DNA of 64,000 nucleotides from Oscillospiraceae bacterium (GTDB lineage: Bacteria; Bacillota; Clostridia; Oscillospirales; Acutalibacteraceae). The DNA lies in contig SVOI01000008.1 of NCBI GenBank assembly GCA_015066465.1, positions 1 through 64,000 of the forward strand, written 5' to 3'. Numbering within the stretch: position 1 is the stretch's first letter; each line of letters opens with the position of its first letter. Positions 1-7,137 of the stretch are shown one piece after another. A program made the position numbers and the translations under genes. The notes under the pieces were generated by a model. The model had not been told where the DNA came from. It saw only the letters and a list, made by a program, of their open reading frames with translations, and made no database searches.

Positions 1-16
1 AGAATGGTCTTTTTTC

Positions 17-103
17 TGGTGCTGGTGATCGGACTTGAACCGATACGATGTTGCCACCGAGGGATTTTAAGTCCCTTGCGTCTGCCTATTCCGCCACACC
101 AGC
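17..103 (-). tRNA. tRNA-Leu(UAA)
   Basis: The minus strand folds as a class II tRNA with a long variable arm, a 7-bp acceptor stem (GCTGGTG/CACCAGC), a T-loop reading GTTCAAGTC and an anticodon loop containing TAA. The discriminator A and the CCA end are encoded at 17-20. The anticodon and long variable arm both indicate leucine. Confidence 0.95.
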
Positions 104-172
104 ATTACTTGAACAATTATACTCATTTAAGTTATGTTTGTCAAGAGTTTTTTTAGTAAATATTGAAATTTT

Positions 173-919
173 TTATATTACAAATCCGCCATTAACTCCG
201 AGCACCTGACCTGTTATAAAATCAGCATTAGAAGAGAGCAAAAATGCAACTGCATTTGCTACGTCTATTGGCTCACCAATTCTGTTAAGTGGAGTATCTT
301 CCTTCAAAGCTTCAAGGTCCATTGGTGAAAATTCAGAAATCATATCTGTTTTAATAACACCTGGTGAAACAGCGTTAACTGTAATACCCGAAAGACCAAC
401 TTCTTTAGCGAGTGCTTTTGTCATACCAATAAGACCTGCTTTTGAAGCAGAATAGTGAACTTCCATAGAAGCACCAACCTCGCCCCACATTGAAGTTATA
501 TTAACAATCTTACCTTCTTTGTTTTTAAGCATTCTTTTTACTGCTTCACGAGAACAATAGAAAGCACCTGACAGGTTTACACCAATCATATTTTCCCACA
601 TTTCATCAGTAATATCAGTAAACAAAGCCTGTTCAGCAATTCCAGAATTGTTAACAAGACCATAAATAGTGCCAAAACGATTTTCAATCGCATTGAACAT
701 TTTACGAACTTCATTAGGGTTACTGATATTTGCTTTAAAAATATCGGCATCGACACCTATTGATAATAAGTCGTTTTTCAATTCCTCTGCCTCAATTTTA
801 GAAGTATTGTAACCAATAGCAATTGTGTAACCTTTTAAAGCCAATTTTCTGCAAATATCTGCACCAATTCCTTTAGCGCCACCCGTAACTAAAACTACTC
901 TTTTTGAAATATTATTCAC
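173..919 (-). CDS. ymfI: SDR-family reductase, probable EF-P 5-aminopentanone reductase (YmfI type)
   Basis: This is a classical short-chain dehydrogenase of 248 residues. The Rossmann motif TGGAKGIG lies at 12-19, and the catalytic set is Ser143, Tyr156 and Lys160 (YSASK), with NNSG near 90. It resembles FabG, but the segment WGEVGAS before the active-site Tyr and the ending ITGQVLGVNGGFV are typical of the FabG paralogue that reduces the 5-aminopentanone group on elongation factor P in Firmicutes. No other fatty-acid genes are nearby, which also argues against a fab-cluster FabG. The start is GTG with an AGGGGG site 8 nt upstream. It overlaps the upstream lipoprotein gene by 8 nt and is the last gene of the run that begins at nrdR. 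A generic 3-oxoacyl-ACP reductase remains possible. Confidence 0.75.
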   Translation of the reverse strand: MNNISKRVVLVTGGAKGIGADICRKLALKGYTIAIGYNTSKIEAEELKNDLLSIGVDADIFKANISNPNEVRKMFNAIENRFGTIYGLVNNSGIAEQALFTDITDEMWENMIGVNLSGAFYCSREAVKRMLKNKEGKIVNITSMWGEVGASMEVHYSASKAGLIGMTKALAKEVGLSGITVNAVSPGVIKTDMISEFSPMDLEALKEDTPLNRIGEPIDVANAVAFLLSSNADFITGQVLGVNGGFVI

Positions 920-1769
920 TCTTAGTACCCCCTATCAAATCAGAAAACTCCTTAACATTTGCTGCATTCAAAGGTTTTGAAGTGTACCCTGCAGGTGGTG
1001 CAAAAAATCCACTTGGAGCACTATTTTTTACAGTATCATAATAAATAATTGTACCATCTGCATTTTCAGACATAAGAATCGTGTTACCTTTATAGTAAGT
1101 TATACTACCATCATCATACTTACTGTAACTTACTTCTTTGCCATCTTTTTTTGTAGTACCATTCTTTACGATTTCTCTATCACTATCAAGTAAATCGTCT
1201 TTTAAAAGCGAATCAAAACTTTCTTCGCCTTCATAATCTGCAAGAAGAGCTTTTGGAATTGTAATATAACTCTTATTTTCAATCTGAACAAGATAGATAT
1301 TTAAATAATCAATTATAATACCTAACTGACTACCATTATAAACTGTCATAATAGCGTATTTGTTACCACTCTGTGCTAATTTATAGGTTGACGTTTTACC
1401 ATCCTTAACAATTCTGCCCACTACGTAATATTCTCTTGATTCAAAAATAGATTTATCATCCTGTGCATTAGAATTTGAAGCAGAATTGTAACGATTATCT
1501 GTAATACCACCTAAAGCATTTTCGTCTAATTTATTATAAAATTCTTTACCATCGTTAATTTCATCTTGTGAAAGAGTAACGTTTTCTGTACCTATAACGT
1601 TACCATTTTCATCGGTAACTTCAACAACTCTTGTTACGTAATTGTTTAAATCAACCTGAGAAATATCTTCTGGACCACCAGGAAGAACAATAGCAAAATC
1701 ACAACCAGTGAATAAAACTGCTATTAACAAAATAATTGATGATAACAAAACAATTGATTTTCTTTTCAT
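912..1769 (-). CDS. lipoprotein of unknown function
   Basis: The start is placed at the ATG at 1769, which has GGAG 7 nt upstream; a further upstream start would overlap that site. The protein of about 285 residues begins MKRKS, followed by a hydrophobic stretch and a lipobox LFTGC, so it should be a type II signal-peptide lipoprotein anchored outside the membrane. The remainder is hydrophilic with many Thr, Tyr and Lys residues, consistent with an extracytoplasmic beta-rich domain. I do not recognise a family. It lies between a DUF5662-like gene and the SDR gene and overlaps the latter by 8 nt, so it is probably co-transcribed. Confidence 0.8.
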   Translation of the reverse strand: MKRKSIVLLSSIILLIAVLFTGCDFAIVLPGGPEDISQVDLNNYVTRVVEVTDENGNVIGTENVTLSQDEINDGKEFYNKLDENALGGITDNRYNSASNSNAQDDKSIFESREYYVVGRIVKDGKTSTYKLAQSGNKYAIMTVYNGSQLGIIIDYLNIYLVQIENKSYITIPKALLADYEGEESFDSLLKDDLLDSDREIVKNGTTKKDGKEVSYSKYDDGSITYYKGNTILMSENADGTIIYYDTVKNSAPSGFFAPPAGYTSKPLNAANVKEFSDLIGGTKSE

Positions 1770-1791
1770 GATAAACTCCAAATTAAATTAT

Positions 1792-2319
1792 TTACTTCTT
1801 TAATACGCTTTTAATGTGTTTAAAAGTTTCTTCTTCACCTTTTTCCTGAAGCATCAAAAGCCAGGACTCTAAAAGGTCAGACGTTTTTGGATGGATAACA
1901 CGTCTGTGTTTAGATTTCATAAAATACTCAATAGGCATATTTTCGTTATAGTTTTTTTCGTTATAAATTTTACTTGCCGCCACTCTGTCGCAAAACATTT
2001 CGGCAACGTAATTAATTGGCATTTCGACTGGTTCTACAACTTTTGAAACCGGGTTATAATCAAACCAATATTCAAAATGATGTTTATTTCTGCCTTTATG
2101 GTGCATCCAGGCAAGTGAATAACCAATTTCTTGCCTTTCGGCTTCATTAGGACTCTTTTCACCAAGATAGTAATGAGCACCTACTAAGAATTCTGATGGT
2201 AAGTATTTTGATAAATCATGTCTTAAGCCCTGCCAGAGAATTCCGCATTTCGCACAATGACGAATTACGGCGTGTCTGTGCTTTGTAATAGTTTTAAAGT
2301 GTTTAATCGGGTGTCCCAT
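1792..2319 (-). CDS. DUF5662-like protein
   Basis: This protein of about 175 residues is rich in histidine, with HCAKCG and LRHDLSK near the N-terminus and WMHHKGRNKHH in the middle. The histidine/aspartate layout suggests a metal-binding helical protein and matches my recollection of the DUF5662 family. The function is unknown. The ATG at 2319 is preferred because AGAGG lies 6 nt upstream; a TTG two codons earlier sits inside that spacing. It starts 11 nt after the end of the fucosidase gene and is very probably in the same transcript. Confidence 0.7.
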   Translation of the reverse strand: MGHPIKHFKTITKHRHAVIRHCAKCGILWQGLRHDLSKYLPSEFLVGAHYYLGEKSPNEAERQEIGYSLAWMHHKGRNKHHFEYWFDYNPVSKVVEPVEMPINYVAEMFCDRVAASKIYNEKNYNENMPIEYFMKSKHRRVIHPKTSDLLESWLLMLQEKGEEETFKHIKSVLKK

Positions 2320-2330
2320 AAACAACCTCT

Positions 2331-3641
2331 TTATTTAGAAATTTTATAAGTATAGAGATACTGTGAATTGATATCATCTGGTGAATCAATATCTGCTTTT
2401 AAAGAAAGTTTGCCGTTATCATTAAAAATTTCAACTTTAGCATCTGAACCGAGAAGTGAAACTTTTAAATCCTCACTATATGGCACTTCTTCAAATGTTT
2501 GTTTTTTAGATGGGAAGATTTCAGTAATCGCATAAACGTTATTGCCATTTTTTGTGTAATAAAGACCATCTTTTTTAGTCTTTTCATAAACTTCTGAATC
2601 ATAAATAGCTTCGCCATTTACTTCTAACCATTTACCCATACCTAAAAGGCGTTCTTCCATAAGTGGTGGAATTGTACCATCAGCATCAGGACCAATATTA
2701 AGAAGGAAGTTGCCACCTTTTGAAACGAGTGAACAAAGTGTCTTGAGAAGCTCTTTAACAGAAAGGTAATTCTCACAGCCCTCTTCTTTATTTAAACCAA
2801 AAGAATGACCAATACCACGACATTCTTCAAATGGTCTGTCTAATTCAACGTCTTCAATTCGTCTTTCTGTACCTAAATAAACATCAATAACGCCATACTC
2901 AGTGGTGAAATTACCACCTTTTCTACCACGTGTCTCTTTACCCCAACGGTCATTAGGAACAATAAAATCTTTAACTGAAGATTCATTATAAAGCCATTGT
3001 AAGAATTCTGTTGAATGCCACACATCACTTTCGTGTTCCCACTCACCATCTGTAAAGAGTGTATTTGGCTGATATTTTTCAACCAACTCTTTAAGCATTG
3101 GATGTAAATGCTCTAAAGCGTATTTTTCAGGGTCTTCTAAGTAGTAAGGATGCCACCATTCATAAACAGAATGATATACACCAAAACGAACACCTGTACC
3201 TTCCATTGCATTTTTAAGTTCAATAAGAAAGTCACGTTTTGGAGCACATTCAACTGAATTAAGACCTGGTGCATATTTTGTTTCATAAAGGCAGTAGCCA
3301 TCGTGATGCTTAGAAACAAAATTAATATATTTAGCACCTGAACGTTTAAAAAGCTCTGCCCATTTATTGGCATCAAAGCGTTCACCTTTAAAATCGTTTA
3401 TAAAGTCATAATATGGTCTTGAATTATAATGCTTCTTGTGAAACTCTTTATATTTTTCCTGCGCTGGAGTTTCAGGGCTTTCCATATTACAAGAGTAGCC
3501 ATACCACTCTGCGTAATCCTTAACAGGAGCGTAAGCTGGTACACTGTATAACCCCCAGTGAATAAAAATACCAAATTTAGCCTTGCCAAACCAATCAGGT
3601 ACTTTTCTTGAATTTAAGGAATCCCAATTATTTTCAAACAT
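2331..3641 (-). CDS. alpha-L-fucosidase, GH29
   Basis: The 436-residue protein has the GH29 signatures GIFIHWGLYSVPAYAP (24-39), FVSKHHDGYCLY (108-119) and FTDGEWE, where Asp198 is the expected nucleophile. The C-terminal part carries SKGGNFLLNIGPDADG, the standard end of the GH29 barrel. No signal peptide is present, so it should act in the cytoplasm on imported fucosylated oligosaccharides. It lacks an added carbohydrate-binding module and is of ordinary catalytic-core length with a short beta-sandwich. It begins 2 nt after rlmA ends, so a sugar enzyme sits inside a housekeeping run. Substrate linkage cannot be told from sequence. Confidence 0.92.
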   Translation of the reverse strand: MFENNWDSLNSRKVPDWFGKAKFGIFIHWGLYSVPAYAPVKDYAEWYGYSCNMESPETPAQEKYKEFHKKHYNSRPYYDFINDFKGERFDANKWAELFKRSGAKYINFVSKHHDGYCLYETKYAPGLNSVECAPKRDFLIELKNAMEGTGVRFGVYHSVYEWWHPYYLEDPEKYALEHLHPMLKELVEKYQPNTLFTDGEWEHESDVWHSTEFLQWLYNESSVKDFIVPNDRWGKETRGRKGGNFTTEYGVIDVYLGTERRIEDVELDRPFEECRGIGHSFGLNKEEGCENYLSVKELLKTLCSLVSKGGNFLLNIGPDADGTIPPLMEERLLGMGKWLEVNGEAIYDSEVYEKTKKDGLYYTKNGNNVYAITEIFPSKKQTFEEVPYSEDLKVSLLGSDAKVEIFNDNGKLSLKADIDSPDDINSQYLYTYKISK

Positions 3642-3643
3642 TA

Positions 3644-4459
3644 CTAAAAACCGACCTTTTTATATATTTCTATTGCAAAATGAACTGTAGTAGTTAAACT
3701 TTCGAGTTTTAAAAGTTTTTCTGTATCTTCTTTTGATGTTTTATAGTAGTAAGGAGTCATTGTAAAGAGATTATAAATATCATCTTTATTCTCCAAAATA
3801 ATCTGATATTTCAATTCTACAGACTCAATTAAAGAAAACAGTTCATCATTTTTAATTTCTGGTTTATTTTTATATGGTTTATCATATATAGCCTTTTTAA
3901 GTTCCCATAAATGCTCACTTAACGGCACAACCTTAACTAAAAAACCATCTTTATTTAACACCCTACTAAACTCTTCATAAGCACATGGTGCAAAAATATT
4001 GAGAATTATATCAACACTATTTTCAGCAAATGGTAGTTGAAAAGCACTTGCCACTGCATATTTAATTGATTTATCTACTTTAGAAGCGTATTGTAAAGCA
4101 TTTTTACTAATATCAATTCCGTAAATATCAGAAATACCGCACTCAGCTTTTATCTGAGAAGTGTAATACCCTTCACCGCAACCAATATCATATAAAACAC
4201 ACTTCTGTGTTTTAATTTTATTGATAACATTACAGATTTCTTTTGATAATTCGGAATAATAACCATTCCCTAAAAAATCACGACGTGATTTAACCATAAG
4301 TTTATCATCACCGTGACGTTTTTGTGAAGACTTTTGCGACATCAGAAGATTGACGTAACCCTGTTTAGCTTTATCAAAACAATGGTTGTTTTCACAAACA
4401 AATTTACTTTCCTGCTCAGTTAAAGCAAGATTACATACAGGACAAATAAAACGAGTCAT
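3644..4459 (-). CDS. rlmA: 23S rRNA (guanine-N1)-methyltransferase, RlmA type
   Basis: The N-terminus carries a zinc site of the RlmA type, Cys6, Cys9, Cys22 and His26, followed by FDKAKQGYVNLL, which is strongly conserved in this family. The SAM-binding motif YDIGCGEG is at 90-97. The enzyme methylates N1 of a guanine in helix 35 of 23S rRNA (G745 in enterobacteria, G748 in Gram-positives); which base is used here cannot be read from sequence. The length of 271 residues is normal. It lies 9 nt after nrdR and 2 nt before the fucosidase gene. Confidence 0.9.
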   Translation of the reverse strand: MTRFICPVCNLALTEQESKFVCENNHCFDKAKQGYVNLLMSQKSSQKRHGDDKLMVKSRRDFLGNGYYSELSKEICNVINKIKTQKCVLYDIGCGEGYYTSQIKAECGISDIYGIDISKNALQYASKVDKSIKYAVASAFQLPFAENSVDIILNIFAPCAYEEFSRVLNKDGFLVKVVPLSEHLWELKKAIYDKPYKNKPEIKNDELFSLIESVELKYQIILENKDDIYNLFTMTPYYYKTSKEDTEKLLKLESLTTTVHFAIEIYKKVGF

Positions 4460-4468
4460 ACTATGTAA

Positions 4469-4924
4469 TTATTCTTCAATTAAAAGTTTTTTGAGTTCTG
4501 ACATAAATGTGTTGATATCTTTAAACTGACGATAAACTGAAGCAAAACGAACGTAAGCAACTTCGTCAACGTCTTTAAGTTTATCCATAACAAGCTCACC
4601 AATTTTAACAGAAGTAATTTCTCTGTCGAGTGAGTTTTGGATTTCAGACTCAATTTCATCAACAATTTTTTCAAGTGTGTCAATAGGTACAGGTCTCTTT
4701 TCACAAGCACGAACCATACCCTTAAGAAGTTTTTCACGATTGAAAGATTCTCTTGATTTATCTTTCTTGATAATCATAATAGGAACACTTTCAATAATTT
4801 CATAAGTTGTGAAACGATTTGCACAGCTTATGCACTCTCTACGACGACGGATTTTTTCACCTTCATCAGTAGGTCTTGAGTCTATAACTTTACTTTCTTC
4901 ATAACCACAAAAAGGACATTTCAT
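4469..4924 (-). CDS. nrdR: transcriptional repressor NrdR
   Basis: The 151-residue protein starts with the NrdR zinc ribbon (Cys3, Cys6, Cys31, Cys34; MKCPFCG and RRRRECISC) followed by an ATP-cone from about residue 48. NrdR represses ribonucleotide reductase genes in response to the dATP/ATP balance. The length and both domains are standard. It heads the minus-strand run of six genes and has a good promoter 35-63 nt upstream. No nrd gene is in this window, so its targets lie elsewhere. Confidence 0.96.
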   Translation of the reverse strand: MKCPFCGYEESKVIDSRPTDEGEKIRRRRECISCANRFTTYEIIESVPIMIIKKDKSRESFNREKLLKGMVRACEKRPVPIDTLEKIVDEIESEIQNSLDREITSVKIGELVMDKLKDVDEVAYVRFASVYRQFKDINTFMSELKKLLIEE

Positions 4925-4958
4925 AGCAATAACCCCTTAAAATATAATATATAGATTA

Positions 4959-4987
4959 ATTATACCAAATATATGTATATAATTCAA
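4959..4987 (-). promoter_or_regulatory. sigma-A-type promoter of nrdR run
   Basis: On the minus strand TTGAAT and TATAAT are separated by 17 nt, placing the transcription start about 25-30 nt before the nrdR ATG. Confidence 0.65.
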
Positions 4988-5031
4988 GAGTTTTTGGAGA
5001 TTTCCACAACATTTTGTTTAGAGTGAGCGTA

Positions 5032-5061
5032 TTGGTGTCAATTACCATTGTATTTTATAAT
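5032..5061 (+). promoter_or_regulatory. possible promoter of the small membrane protein gene
   Basis: TTGGTG and TATAAT are separated by 18 nt, about 30 nt ahead of the ATG at 5092. The -35 box is a moderate match. An AT-only inverted repeat lies just downstream. Confidence 0.4.
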
Positions 5062-5091
5062 TTTTAATTATAAAATTGTAGTGGTGATTAT

Positions 5092-5346
5092 ATGTTAAAT
5101 AAAATTTCTGCTATAAAAAACAAATATAACCTACTCGGTAAATACACAAAAATAGTAATAAAAATTTCATTGATATTTATTTTTACTTGCCTTATAGCTT
5201 CACTCGCCTGTTTTATTTTAAAGGATTTTACAAGCAACTACATTTTCTTTTACAGAGCTTCAGAAGAATTGCTTTTAGCTGCGAGAAGCTGTTTAGGATT
5301 AGGGTTAATTTTTAGTATTATAGGTATAAAAACAGAACTACAATGA
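5092..5346 (+). CDS. small membrane protein, unknown
   Basis: This 84-residue protein has a basic N-terminus and two hydrophobic segments, roughly 22-45 and 62-78, so it should be a two-pass membrane protein. A GTGGTGAT ribosome site and an upstream promoter support expression, and its stop codon lies at the edge of the loop of a strong terminator. It is a plus-strand singleton between minus-strand genes. I recognise no family and propose no function. Confidence 0.6.
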   Translation: MLNKISAIKNKYNLLGKYTKIVIKISLIFIFTCLIASLACFILKDFTSNYIFFYRASEELLLAARSCLGLGLIFSIIGIKTELQ

Positions 5347-5361
5347 AAATCATTGTAGTTC
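5335..5361. terminator. bidirectional terminator
   Basis: A perfect 11-bp stem (5335-5345 with 5351-5361) with a 5-nt loop is followed by CCTTTTT on the plus strand and by a T-rich run on the minus strand. It serves the small membrane gene and the convergent GNAT gene. Confidence 0.85.
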
Positions 5362-5366
5362 CCTTT

Positions 5367-5870
5367 TTATCGTTTAACCCTTGTATAAAACTCTTTATCA
5401 TCTTCGTGATGAATGAATGCACCATTTTTTTGTTGAACCTTTAATGAAGCTGGATTATCTTTATGAACAGATATATAAATCTCATCCTCTTCTATAATAT
5501 CCCAGGCTTTTTCTATAGTTAACCTCAAGCCCTCTGTAGCATATCCTTTGCCACGATAAGCTCTACCTATTCCATAACCAATATGCCCTGCTCCATTTCT
5601 CAAAAAATCATTAAGATAATGTCTGAGACGGAACCAACCAACTATTGTTTCGTCATCCCACAAAAAGTATGATGTTTCAGGAACAAAACCATCTGGTAAA
5701 CTAACGCCCTTTGAATAATTAATAATTCGAGGTAAAATATCATTTTTAAAATCATCTTTTGTACAATCAAAGTAAGGGTTAGTAAAACCGTTTTCATCTT
5801 TTGGGGTGTTTTTTACAAATTCAAACTCCTTCTCAACATCTTCAAAATTTGCTTCTTTTAGGTATAGCAT
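5367..5870 (-). CDS. GNAT-family N-acetyltransferase
   Basis: The 167-residue protein has the GNAT fold: a beta strand with IGYGIGRAYRGKGYATEGL, in which RGKGYA binds the acetyl-CoA pyrophosphate, followed by ISVHKDNPASLKVQQKNGA, the usual motif B region. The N-terminal region (ENGFTNPYFD and SYFLWDDETIVGW) resembles acyltransferases of small molecules or ribosomal protein N-termini, but no substrate can be assigned. GGAG lies 8 nt before the ATG. It converges on the 84-residue gene through the shared terminator. Confidence 0.88.
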   Translation of the reverse strand: MLYLKEANFEDVEKEFEFVKNTPKDENGFTNPYFDCTKDDFKNDILPRIINYSKGVSLPDGFVPETSYFLWDDETIVGWFRLRHYLNDFLRNGAGHIGYGIGRAYRGKGYATEGLRLTIEKAWDIIEEDEIYISVHKDNPASLKVQQKNGAFIHHEDDKEFYTRVKR

Positions 5871-5926
5871 AAATATCGCTCCATTTTATTAAAGTCATAT
5901 AGCTATTTCAAAATTTCTTTATAAGA

Positions 5927-6277
5927 TTATTTATTATTATCTTTCGCAGTCTTAATAGATGAGATGAGCATTCTCTTAATTTCTTCAGCAAGCGATAATA
6001 ACTCCTCAAAATTATAAATTACCAAATTAGTGTTTTTTAGTAAAGTAAGCCAATAAATACTCTCACTCACTTCTTTTAGTGATATATGAAGCTTTGAGAT
6101 AAAATCAGCTTTACTGTTACCATAAATTGCTTCATTAATATTCGCACCTACACTTGTAGCAGAACGCAACAATTGTTTGGCGATTGTTGTATCTTTCTTT
6201 GATTTTGAGAACTCCTCATAAAACAAAACAATTTTTGTTGCAAAATCAAGAGATTTATCAAGCAACGGACTATTCAT
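5927..6277 (-). CDS. four-helix-bundle protein, S23/IVP type
   Basis: This 116-residue all-helical protein belongs to the S23 (23S rRNA intervening-sequence protein) family. The conserved core is QLLRSATSVGANINEA followed by KLHISLKEVSESIYWL. Members occur inside rRNA intervening sequences or as free genes of unknown role, and they resemble the Avd accessory protein of diversity-generating retroelements. No reverse transcriptase or rRNA is present here. AGAGGTG lies 7 nt before the ATG. Inverted 7-bp repeat arrays begin about 60 nt upstream; the second S23 gene of the window (32008-32376) is bounded by similar arrays. Confidence 0.88.
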   Translation of the reverse strand: MNSPLLDKSLDFATKIVLFYEEFSKSKKDTTIAKQLLRSATSVGANINEAIYGNSKADFISKLHISLKEVSESIYWLTLLKNTNLVIYNFEELLSLAEEIKRMLISSIKTAKDNNK

Positions 6278-6339
6278 AACAATACACCTCTGCTAAATGA
6301 TAACATATTTGCCTTTAACAATCAACTCACTTTTCTAAA

Positions 6340-6421
6340 TCTCTTCTCTTTTCATTTTTATCTCTTATCTGGAAACGACAATTAAGATAATAGAGAAAAA
6401 AGATAAGAGAAAAGTGAAAAG
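6340..6421. repeat. heptad-array element F (inverted 7-bp arrays)
   Basis: Units TCTCTTC, TCTTTTC, ATTTTTA and TCTCTTA occupy 6340-6367, and AGATAAG, AGAAAAG and TGAAAAG occupy 6401-6421. The two arrays are approximate inverted repeats in 7-bp register, separated by about 33 nt that include GAAACGACAATT, a motif also found in the terminator just downstream. It lies between the S23 gene and tRNA-Lys and is the most degenerate member of the family. Confidence 0.55.
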
Positions 6422-6424
6422 AAC

Positions 6425-6468
6425 AAAAAGAAACGACAACTTTCTTACGAAAATTGTCGTTTCTTTTT
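6425..6468. terminator. terminator after tRNA-Lys
   Basis: A perfect 15-bp inverted repeat (6425-6439 with 6454-6468) has A-rich and T-rich ends, so it can terminate transcription from either side. On the minus strand it directly follows the tRNA-Lys CCA end and shares one base with it. Confidence 0.8.
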
Positions 6469-6543
6469 GGTGAGTTATCGGAGATTCGAACTCCGGACAC
6501 CCTGCTTAAAAGGCAGGTGCTCTGCCTACTGAGCTAATAACTC
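6468..6543 (-). tRNA. tRNA-Lys(UUU)
   Basis: The minus strand gives a 76-nt cloverleaf with acceptor stem GAGTTAT/ATAACTC, a D-arm AGCTCAGTAGGCAGAGC, an anticodon loop CTTTTAA and a T-arm with GTTCGAATC. CCA is encoded. The anticodon is UUU. Confidence 0.96.
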
Positions 6544-6571
6544 ATATATTTAAACCTCAAATTAATGAGGT

Positions 6572-6832
6572 TTATTTTGTAAATGCGAAAAGAATAACTG
6601 CAACAAGTGTAGCAACAAAGAACACAACTGCAAGAATCTTTGTAAAGAAAGCAAGTTTTGCTTCTTTTGAACGGCCCTTATTCTTTTCATAGAAAGAATC
6701 TGAACCACCAGCGATTGCACCTGAAAGACCAGCTTGACGGCTTTCTTGAAGCATAACAAATAAAACTATAAAAATAGAAGCTACGATGAGAATACCACCG
6801 AGTAAGAAATGATACCAAGCAAGTTCAGCCAT
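6572..6832 (-). CDS. secG: preprotein translocase subunit SecG
   Basis: The 86-residue protein has two membrane segments (about 10-27 and 65-83) joined by the cytosolic loop LQESRQAGLSGAIAGG, the SecG hallmark. It associates with SecYE in the membrane and helps protein export. A sigma-A promoter lies upstream, and the gene is followed directly by tRNA-Lys in the same direction, so the two may share transcription. Confidence 0.95.
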   Translation of the reverse strand: MAELAWYHFLLGGILIVASIFIVLFVMLQESRQAGLSGAIAGGSDSFYEKNKGRSKEAKLAFFTKILAVVFFVATLVAVILFAFTK

Positions 6833-6881
6833 TAGCTTTATCCTCCTGATGTATTAGCACTGCTCTCTCGAGTGCCTTGAT

Positions 6882-6910
6882 ATATTAACACAGACTTTCA
6901 CAAAATGCAA
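6882..6910 (-). promoter_or_regulatory. promoter of secG
   Basis: TTGCAT and TAATAT are separated by 17 nt on the minus strand, about 50 nt upstream of the secG ATG. Confidence 0.6.
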
Positions 6911-6984
6911 GTCTTTTTTTAAAATTTTTTAAAAAATTTTTATTTTTATGTATTATTAATAAAATTTCGCATAATATAATGTCA

Positions 6985-7137
6985 GCAGATAACTCTTTTA
7001 ATAAATTTTGCGTTTGATTTGAAGAGTTGTATTTAAGATAATATCAAGATTTTTGAAATTACTTTGTAACATACAACATAACTTCAACAGAATTATCTGC
7101 CCAGCCGACTCATTACGAGTCGGCTGTTGCTTTTTTA
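6985..7137 (+). ncRNA. candidate structured RNA, possibly 6S-like
   Basis: A TATAAT box at 6975-6980 precedes a segment whose ends pair: 6985-6996 with 7089-7100 (11 of 12 bp). Inside, 7021-7032 pairs with 7071-7085 with bulges, leaving a central loop region. A strong plus-strand terminator follows at 7103-7137, although no plus-strand protein gene precedes it. A rod with a closing stem, internal bubble and adjacent terminator is the shape of 6S RNA, but the -35 box is poor and I cannot confirm the family by covariation. Confidence 0.45.
7103..7137 (+). terminator. rho-independent terminator on plus strand
   Basis: A 9-bp GC-rich stem (7103-7111 with 7117-7125) is followed by GTTGC and six T residues on the plus strand. 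The minus strand has no T-run after the stem, so it is not a terminator for the convergent parC gene. Confidence 0.85.

Noticed and set aside
5927-6277. S23 gene as part of an rRNA intervening sequence or of a diversity-generating retroelement
   Set aside because: No rRNA, reverse transcriptase or template/variable repeats are present anywhere in the window.
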